Of a stretch of DNA of 24,849 nt, positions 1-9,700 are shown in pieces (the stretch's first letter is position 1; each line of letters starts with the position of its first letter). The notes under the pieces were generated by a model. That model was not told where the DNA came from. It worked only from the letters and a program-made list of their open reading frames with translations, and did no database searches. This stretch comes from Phallusia fumigata (lineage: Eukaryota > Chordata > Ascidiacea > Phlebobranchia > Ascidiidae). Made by a program: the position numbers and the translations under genes. The DNA is taken from the NCBI GenBank assembly GCA_008931825.1, contig QXVZ01015022.1, positions 4,640 through 29,488 of the forward strand, read 5' to 3'.

Positions 1-683
1 AAATGTTATTGTTGTTGAATTTATAGCGCATTACTGAAACCGCGCTGAAGAGATTCGTTAAAGGGTTTGTTGCGGCTCGGCCAAAGGTCACTGTAGGTCA
101 AACTATTGGTTAGTGTGGTTGTGGGGTTTAAACTATGCTGTTTACAGTAAGATTGCAATTGGCATAATGTAAAAATGATTTGGTTAGAATATATGTGGAA
201 ATCTTTACTTTTTGTTTTCCCACCAATTTTTAACTGATCACATCCTAAAACATCGCTACTATTCAGGAACTGCATGTGTATGGGGACCCATATGTTTATG
301 CTAGCAGAAACAATCATGTCATAAAATGCCAAGAGAATTAGGGAACCAATGTTATGCAGACATTGAATATATATCCAACATAATGAAGGAAATGGTACAT
401 ATGGAAAACATCAATTTGGGGTGGTAGTGTATGTGGAAGGGGGATATGGAGAACGCCACCTCTCTAGTTAGTAATGATACAGAGTCAATTGACAAGCGTC
501 GTGCGGCCAGTATATAAGTCTTTTGGGGGGAAATTTAAGTTTTGTACCATTTGTATATACTTTCGCTCGGGACAGATATGACAAATCAATGAATTGTCTG
601 GCTGAAGAGTAAAACAAAATTTATTGTTTGGTCCAAAGACCGTTCTCCACGATTAAAAAATTTATAACAACTGAAATTTACAG
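1..683. other. Upstream intron (or 5' flank) of NAV, no exon recognised
   Basis: AT-rich sequence before the first NAV exon I can recognise. It ends in a 3' splice site, AAATTTACAG, directly before base 684. A TATATAAG string at 511-518 could serve as a core promoter for an internal start, but no open reading frame follows it that would join the exon at 684, so I treat it as chance. The NAV start codon and earlier exons are expected before base 1. Confidence 0.6.
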
Positions 684-778
684 ACCAATGCTGCTGTTAC
701 GTCACAGAGCGGCATCGTTCCTGCTACGTCACCGGCCGAGGCGCGCGAGAAAGCGGTTAAGGGAATCGCTGACTTAAG
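684..778 (+). CDS. NAV: NAV exon (1st in window)
   Basis: Acceptor TTTACAG before 684, donor AG|GTATTT after 778. Encodes a Ser/Thr-rich start followed by EAREKAVKGIADLR. The IADLR motif, continued by NLEETM in the next exon, is a conserved NAV block. The exon ends after two bases of an Arg codon. Confidence 0.85.
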
Positions 779-3700
779 GTATTTTCTAAATATTCATTAT
801 CCGTTGATCTGAAACATCTTTTTTTCTAATTCCCGTTTCGTTTGATAGGCATAACCTGGAAGAAACAATGTCGACCTTACGCAATACGCAGTTACGTCAC
901 AAAAAAGGAGGGGCCTTTGAAAGAAGAATATCTGCACAACTGGATGGAGGTATGTTTTTTTTCAAACAAAATATGTTTTTCTTGCGAGCAAATGTATTTT
1001 AATCTGATGTAATTAATATTTCGCTTCTAATGTTTAATTTTTATATTTTATATTTTCGGAACTGTCTTGGCGCAACTTTACATAGATTATCAACAATTTT
1101 TACTCGACATAAACCATGACGCTTCTCGCCAAATATCTGTGTAAAATTCAAAATAATTTATTTCAGATTACGAAGATCTAGCTTCCAAAGTGCCGGACAT
1201 TCCACCTCCGCTTTCGTGCGCTACTGCCCTCTGTCGGTCGCACCACAATTTGCTTTCCTCCCGCCAGACGGCGCACACGCTATCGGGTTCAAGCACACCC
1301 AAGCTTCACGCCGGAGAAACACTAGGCCATGATTCCGAATACCGTTTTGTTCCTGGTAAGAAAATGATCCTACAAAGGAAAATGAGTCCGCGACCACCTC
1401 GCTACATACAAAAACATTTTTCAATCCGCACCCGAATTCTCGCCACTTTCTATTCTTATTATCGCATAATTATGGGTCCCCTTCCTGAAAGGGGACACAT
1501 ATTGTTTTCACTCTGTTTGTTTGTTTTTTTTTTTTTGTTTTTTTTTTTTTTTCTACCCTAAGCTTGTCCATGTCGTTTTGCTATGAAATGTATGGTAGAT
1601 TTCGATGAAACTTTTTCAGTGTGTAGATATAATCATGGGGTTGTGCCATCTGTTTTGTTTGACCCCATAGCCCCAGTGGTTACCCCGCTAGCCCCCAAAA
1701 TGTAAAACGTTTTTGACACGCATGCGCACCACAAACGTTAGTTTAGTATGGACTATATACACAATTACTACTACTTTCCAGCTGTGATAAATTGCCTGTT
1801 AAATATAATGTTTGCATTGTTTTAAATTTTCATGAAGTCCACGAATAGTTAAGCTCAGTCGGAAACAGTCTGAGGCTTGAAATGTTGAAACATTGAAATG
1901 ACATTTTTTAAAAGTTTATGGACATAATTAAGTTGCTGATGTCTACTAGTTAACATGCCTTATCGTTCGTGTATTCCTAATTTTGCATCTGTACATTTTC
2001 AGGCCGCTTCTCTTCGCTACAGCGAACCCGTTCCGCCCGGTATCCGACACGACGAGCGTGGCATGACGTCACCGCCGGTTACGTAAGCGAAGGTGACGCA
2101 ATTTGTTCCCCTGACGACGAACCGAAAGGGTAAGTGGAATTGGACAAACTTTTAACACCAAGTTGTACTCTGTTAAAGTGAAGGCTGATTGTGTAAAGCT
2201 TACTTGTTGCATTGTATTAGGTTGATTGATTCGGTTTAGCGCGAATGTTACTGCGTGGGCTGGTGTGGGTTTAATTAACTAATGAGAAACATTGCTTTGT
2301 ACTTATCCTTTCGACCATACTTTTAAAGGTCCCATTAAGATTATTGAAAAATAACGCCGTTGTATTTCCTAAACATCGACTTCAGTGCATTACCATCTTG
2401 TTATGAGCTATTTTGGTGGTTTAAAAGTACTCTAGGGTCCAGGGATCGTCTCGCTTTGAGCTCAAGTATGGTTTACTTACAGTTCCTGTCCTTTGTAGTA
2501 CTAAGGTCTGAAGTAAATTCTCTACAAAACTGAGACCCAAATTTATATTGTCCTGGCATTTTTTACCTCAAGGAGTGTATGGTATACGTGTATGGGACGG
2601 ATTCGCGCGACCTTCGTGCGCTTTTTTTCTGGTGTGGTCTCCTCTTATACATATGCCACACACAAAGCCTTTGTTTTTCCATCTAGAAATTAATACGCGA
2701 CCCAGATTTCATATTGATTGTTCGCGTATCAAGGGGGTGGCCAATTTGAATGCGGCGACGCGGAAAATAGAATAAGCAATGACTATGAAACGAGATTTTG
2801 ACAAACAGAAGTCCCGTGGAACAAACGCCCTGTGACTGGTGAAGTACAGCTAATTGAGCCAAGCGAACCATTTCTGCGGCTCAATTTCCGTGCGAAATGT
2901 ATAAATTTTGTTAAGTTGTGCGTGTTACAAATTTAAACGTATGACTGCGAGCGCCTTGCTTTCATTCGCAGCCATTGGCGCTTGTGCAATTTTTGTAATC
3001 GCTTGTCAATATTTAAGAAACCGCTTACTAGCCGTTATTAAACACACCAACATAACTGCTGCCCTCTTAATGTTTTCCCAATTTCATTTTTGAATAACAG
3101 AAGTTTCAATTGACCTTTATCAACTGTCGAATTGAGTTTATTTCGCTTGGTAAAAGAATTCACAGCGACACAACAGCACAAACTCAGCACCGTTGGTTAA
3201 ACATTTATAAACCGCCGCCCAGCTGTAAAATATCGGAAATCTGTCGCCTCATGCTTACTTCCAAATCTCAACCCCATTCCATTGTTTTTATTTGNTAGTG
3301 CTGGAAAGCAGGAAGATTTGATCAAAACTTCATTGGCGTCTGCAACCTCCGCTATGGTAAGTTTGCGATTTTTTTGCAACCAATTGTTGAGATTTTTCGA
3401 CCATTTAAAGATTAAGTTTCCGAGTCCCTCATAGCACCTCCATAGATTTGCAAGCATCACTATGTTTTGGTGGTGTTTCCGGAACGGTTCGTCAAAAAAC
3501 GTCACAAAAATACATATTAACGCGATAAAAAAAGATTATTGTAATATATTCGGTTATACAACTTCACTGTTGGATTCGGAAGGAAGGAAAATGTTTTGAA
3601 CAAACAGAGTTAGGGTTAGTCTATATATAACATCAGGAAACTAGAAATATGTATTACAGACTATCGACCGCCCGTCAAAGGGTTTGATCTTCGCCAAGAA

Positions 3701-6700
3701 GAAAGGAACGGGGAAACCCCCTTCCGGCAAAGCTGGAATGAAAATCCCTGGTTCGAGTGTGGTGGGAAGCAGGCTGGCATCCAACACTCTGTCGCAGAGT
3801 CCGACCAACGCTTCCAGCCCTTTGCAAAACATTGGAGGTAAAATATACGAGTCGAATGGGAATTTAGATTCTAGTTTGCTTCCTTTGGTGAATAAGCAAC
3901 AACTTGGATTGTGTTTACTCTTCAATGTTTCCTTGAACTCATTTCCGCCTTTGCGCACTTAAAGCCCCAGGGGTTCACAGAAAGATTTGTAAGGGGGTGC
4001 ATGAGCTTTGTATGCATAAGGTGAAAGAAAACACCGCGAAATGAAAGTACCTGTCGTTATGATCTAACTTGCAAAAGAAGACTGATTTTTTTGCGTCAAA
4101 TTTTATGTGTCATCTGCTACAGATACCACTTGTACGTACCGGTATAAACCGGCCTTTGGCTATTTGGCTGGATAGTATGTACAGCTTTTTTAAAACGGTG
4201 TTGGGGGTCCGTAGCTTTCAGCCAAATGGTCAAAAGGGTCAAGGATACTGAAAAGGTTGGGAACCACTGTCTAAGTGATCACTTGGTAGACTCTAGACTC
4301 TGGGTAATAGCGATTTATATGTTTTCAGCTCAAAGAGGTGCACTGGCATACAGAAGCCTACCGCGCCCGAACAAGAGCAGACTGCAAGAGGACAGGGTAA
4401 GTCCCACTTGACTGCCGTGAGTTTATAATCGTTTCCCACACCGCAATGTGCCCAACTGTTGCGAGAAATAATCCCACGCTATTCCCCTTGACACCTGCGA
4501 AATGTCAGCGATCAATTGCTGCGATAAGGACTTACAACGCTGCACAGTGTGTTTCATGGTGAAGTTGAAACGATGCAAAATCTAATTTGCCTGCTTGAAA
4601 AACAGAGCCCCATATTTAGTGAAAGTTTATGTTCCCAAATGCTTTCAGCTATTCTACAGTCTAATGTATGCTGTATTTGTTGTGTTAAGGCACAACAGTA
4701 ACGTACTTTCGCGGGCAAAAATGGCCGGTTTTGGATTGACAAACAAACAAAAACAACTGCTGGTAAATTCCGTTTTATATTTGCAGACTTCGTCAATTGC
4801 CGATTTAACGACAAACAATACAACTTCGACGTTCAAACGATCCCCATCTTTACAAAAGCTCCTCAGTCTAAACTCGAAATCTAAACAACCACCACAGGTA
4901 ATGCCTTAAAAAATTGTTTTCAAATTTGTTTGTCATCGATTTTAATTTTTTTACAAAAAAGGACACTCCCACATCCCCAACCTCAACCAAGTCTATGGTG
5001 CTCAACAATCCGCACGTGACGTCACCACCAGCCACCTCATCGTTTATGACGTCATCAAGTACGTTCTGTCTCCCTCTTTCGTAACAACGTTGTCTTTCGC
5101 CTAAAACTTTATTTATTTTAAGGTACCTCACCGTCCCCTAGTAAACTGGACAGAAGCCATTACAACAGTTTGGGTCGTCAAAAACGTAAGTCTTCAGGTT
5201 TTTGTGTGCTTTACCGTCGTTACAGGTAGTGACTATGCTTATGAATTGTTTTTCTCTGTTGCCTTTCGTAGTTTTATATTTGTAACCTTTTCTTTAGATT
5301 CCTCTCCGTCTCAGCTCAGCTCATCTCCACTGTCGTACATGAGCCTCCCGCGTCGATCCACCGTCGCCAAAACCGAATCGCCCAAGAAGACGGCCACGAC
5401 GCCTCAAGGGACCTCTTTTATGGTAATTCCAGAAAAATTTGAGGATCAACTAGTTGTTGCCTCATCATTTTTGATTTTATTTTCTTCCTATTACTCCAGA
5501 CTTTAAGCAAACACATTTTTCACATTTACTTTTTGTATGTTCAGAGCATGGATATTCTCACCACCCCATCGTTGTACTTGGATGACACGAGCTCCGTAAC
5601 AGACCCAGGTGGACTTTTCGTTGAAGGGAATCGGCTCTCCTACAGGTAAAACATAAGCAGAGATGAAACAGATATCCGACCTGACAAATTAGTTTTCCTG
5701 ATGTTTTTGAAATGGCGTTTTGCACAAATTCACTTATGTCAATGCTTTACAGAGGGGATGTAAGTGACTGGCCTCTTCCCACCTTGCATAACACAAACAG
5801 CATCGCTGCGTCCAGTCCAAACGTGGTAAGACACAGTCTATTTTTTGTCCAAAGATATATTTTTACGTTACTAATGTTGTTTACCTGTAAATTATTGAAA
5901 TGTTATTCTAGAATCGGTCAACGAAGGAGGTGACGCAATCTACCCAGAGTCTGTTTCATCGAAAGAGCGAACGTTCCAATTCTCTTATGTCGTCAACCCC
6001 TTCCCTATATAGCGTGGTATGTTACCTGATAGATGTTTTAGTCTTGCTTGGAGCTTGTAAGCTAAGCTTCCATTTCGTGATATTTTGCAGCAATCGTCGA
6101 ATCTTGGAAACGGTGTGGAAGACCGAAACATTCAAAACCAGCTTAATTCCAGTGTAAGTTGATGTTTTACGGATGTGTTGAATAGTTAGTTCCAATTTAC
6201 ACAACACACATTGTTGAAAACAGGCGACAGAGCTTGGCCATAGAAACAATAGACAACATAGAAACAATAGTACTGCATCTATTCCAGCGAAAAGCAGCAG
6301 CTAAAGAGAGATACAAAACAAAAATATTACATTACCCCATTTTTTAGTGTAACAAATATTTCGTTAGACCAAATACGTTTGCCTAGATTAAGGATCAACG
6401 GATTGGTAACAGATTTTTGTAAACAGGCGAAGGTGGTCAGTGCGTTCGAGGAAAGTTTGTCGAGCATGAATTCCCGCTTGAGGGAGCTCTCGGTTTCGGC
6501 CGAACAAAAAGATTCGGAGCTGCAAGAATTGAGATCCACTATCGAATCGCTTAAGCACAGCCAATCTCCCGACGGTAAACCACTTTGTGTAAAAGTTCAT
6601 CGCCTCCTGAAAGCAAATATGCAAATGCACAGATAAAAATATGTTAACATCTATAATCGAGGCCATACAAGTGCATGAACCGTAAATTTTGGATGCCATA

Positions 6701-9700
6701 ACGAGTGTCCCTAATTTATTCTGATTACCTGGGATGTTTAGTGTAGAATACTTGGTTACAGTTGGTTGAATCGAATCCAGAATGCTAAATCCAATATTAA
6801 TTTTGGCAAAATGGCTCACTGGGTTGCAAGTAAAAAAATCAGTAAATATGTGACTGTTTATTTAACTTCAAGAAGTATTTCATGCTTTATGTTACAACCC
6901 CTGTGACTGTGGGAGGTCTACACAATGTTAGACGTGCGTTCGTTACTGTTACGTGCGAACGCGTGTGAATGACTTAAGCCAGAAGGGCAACTGCTATTTC
7001 CGCCCTGTCTCCATTACAAGTTGTATGAACAACGAGGCATCAAAATTTTTGCTGAAACAAGTCTTGTTAACAGGTGATTGGTCGAGCACAACGTCACCGC
7101 GCCTAAGGAAGAAGCCATCGTGTGGCTCACTATCTAGCATCAGCTCGAAGACGAGTGTGTCGAGTATTGGAAGCACTGAGGATGGCAAAAGCAAGAAGAA
7201 AAAGCATTGGGTGTGTATTTGCGTCTGAAGAAATGAAACCAGTTATTTTTTGTGAATGGATATTTTGTTTGAATCAATCATTCGAAAAGCAGGGTTAGGT
7301 TTAATTTTTCAAACGCTGTCGTTACACTGAGTGGTAGGTCATAGATATTACTTTATTGCTTTCAAAATGTTTTTGCCTTTTGCACGCTGGAAGGCCAAAG
7401 GAACGGGTGAAAAGGTAACGATGAGTACGATGCTTGTTTTTATCTCCGGTCAAAATAAATTCATAGAAGACAATATTTTTTATGGCCTATTTTACTTTAC
7501 AGCTCAAGGAATCACTCAAAACTGCCTTCAAACGAAAGTCGAGGCCAAATCTTTCAGCGGAACTTGAAGAAGCCGAAATTAATCTTGCCGACACCACTGG
7601 GTACGATATTATTTCTATTCTATTGTTAAGGTAATACTAGATTTTTACTTTTGCCTGTTTGCATTATGTTATCCTGATCGTGCGCACAAAACCGAGGCTT
7701 GAATGAGATGCCCGTACAGGCGAAATACATATCTTACATAGCGACTGCTGGCAGTTTCTGCATACGCTGAACGCTGGCTGTCCTGGAGTCTTACCTATTA
7801 AACTGTGAGTTTATCACCAACCAGGGAGTCTGATGTTGTCACCAAACTCCGCGAGGAACTTCTTAACAAGGAGCGAAAACTGACCGACATCCGTTTGGAA
7901 GCTTTGACCTCTCAGCACCAACTGCACCAGATGCAGGACGCTATGCAACGCATGAGGGTACGTAGTCACCCGTGACGTCACGATGCCCACGTCACAACGT
8001 GATGACGTCATCGTTTGTTGTTGTTTGCAGTCGGAGATGGAATCGCTGAGGACGGAGAACGAGCGCTTAAGTCGCCTGGGATCGTCCACTGTTTCGCTCG
8101 ACTCGATTTGCCAGGATACCAGGAGAAGTTATGGAAACTTGTCAGGTTTGTTTGCCATTATTTGAGAACAAATCTTACAGTAATGCGGGAGTGAACTTTC
8201 ATAGCTTGACGTTAAACAAACTAAAAAACGACAAAAAGCTGTGGAGGGTGCGGTAAAAGTTCTCTGTTTTCGCAGCTTCAGATTTCAGTTTAAAACGCGA
8301 CACTTCGGGTATCCGACTCACCGTCACACTTAACTACCCCTATCACGTGATGCACGACGACGACGGCAACGCCCCTTTCTGCGACGTCATCGGCGTTTGT
8401 TACGTCACGCGCGCGATCACGTGGCGCCAGCTGGACACCAAAGTCCGACAAGTGTTCGTGGTAAGTGAGAGTATATAATGACGTCATTTTAGTATTCGTG
8501 GTAAGTGAGAGTATATAATGACGTCATCTTAGTATTCGTGGTAAGTGAGAGTATATAATGACGTCATCCGTGTAGTGACGTCATATATGTAATGACGTCA
8601 TCCATACGACGTGGATTTAATCCACGCACTTGCGTTTTAGGAATACTGCTGTAAAATCGACCCGGCAAATCGCCTGGGTCTCGATTCCGGTATTGTGACG
8701 TCATACACTGTGGGGGAGGTGTCACGTGACATTGGAACGGAGACGCCGGAGCTGCTCCCGTGCGGTTACATTGTGGGAAGTGTGGACAGCATCTCATTGG
8801 ATGTGGCAGGTAGGTGCTTGTAAAACACAGTTTTGTATTTCTGCCAGAGGTAGGACCAGATTTTAAACTCAATGCGTTTTTTCCGCATCTAGAATGTTAC
8901 TCGATTGAAATGATGTCCCTGGAACTGTTGGTTGACCGCGAGACGATTGATCGCTACTGCCGCCTGGTGTTGGAACACGGTCGTGTGATGTTGAGTGGTC
9001 CAACTGGTACTGGAAAATCGACCTTGGCTAAAAGGTTGTTTTCCCTTTCCTACACGAGGCGCGTGCGAGTTTTTACATGTAACTGGTGCTTATTATTTTG
9101 TTTTGTCGCAGGTTGGCTGAGCACATTGTCAGGAAAGTTCCGAAAAGGGTTGGAAAAGACTCGATCGTGCATCTTGATCTAAAACACCGCAGCGAAAGCG
9201 TAAGGGGATTTTTTAAATAAAGCGCCAACCCTGTGCATGACATTTTCGACAGTAAAGAATGTTCTGCCAGCCTATGTCGTTTGTTTACATTTAAAATTGT
9301 TTTAATCACGTGACAGGACATCCGGGACTACTTGCATCGTCTGTCGGAGGATTGCTCGAAGCCGGAGAGCTGCGGTCGGGAGATCCCCGTTGTGTTGGTG
9401 TTGGACGATCTTCAGCGCTCGCCGTCACTGAACGAAGCCTTCCATCCCCTGCTCACAGCAGCCGCGCATTCACAACTTCCTTATCTGATTGGTGAGTGCA
9501 GTGTTGAATCAGACCGTTACACGAAAAGTAGATCTTGGGAAGGCTCCTCTGGCTAATGTATTTTTTGCGTACCGACGTTTCGACGTCCTATTTAAGTCAT
9601 CATCCAAACATACAACAAGTAAGGACGACAAACGAAAAAATCAGGGGCGCGCGCCCGCGCAGACGCAACTGGAACTTTGTCTGTTAACTCGCTGTCTGAT

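Noticed and set aside
511..518. TATATAAG as an internal promoter for a short NAV isoform
   Set aside because: No ATG-initiated frame downstream connects to the exon at 684.
3295..3295. Single N in the exon 5 acceptor
   Set aside because: Probably just an uncalled base. The AG and the reading phase are unaffected.
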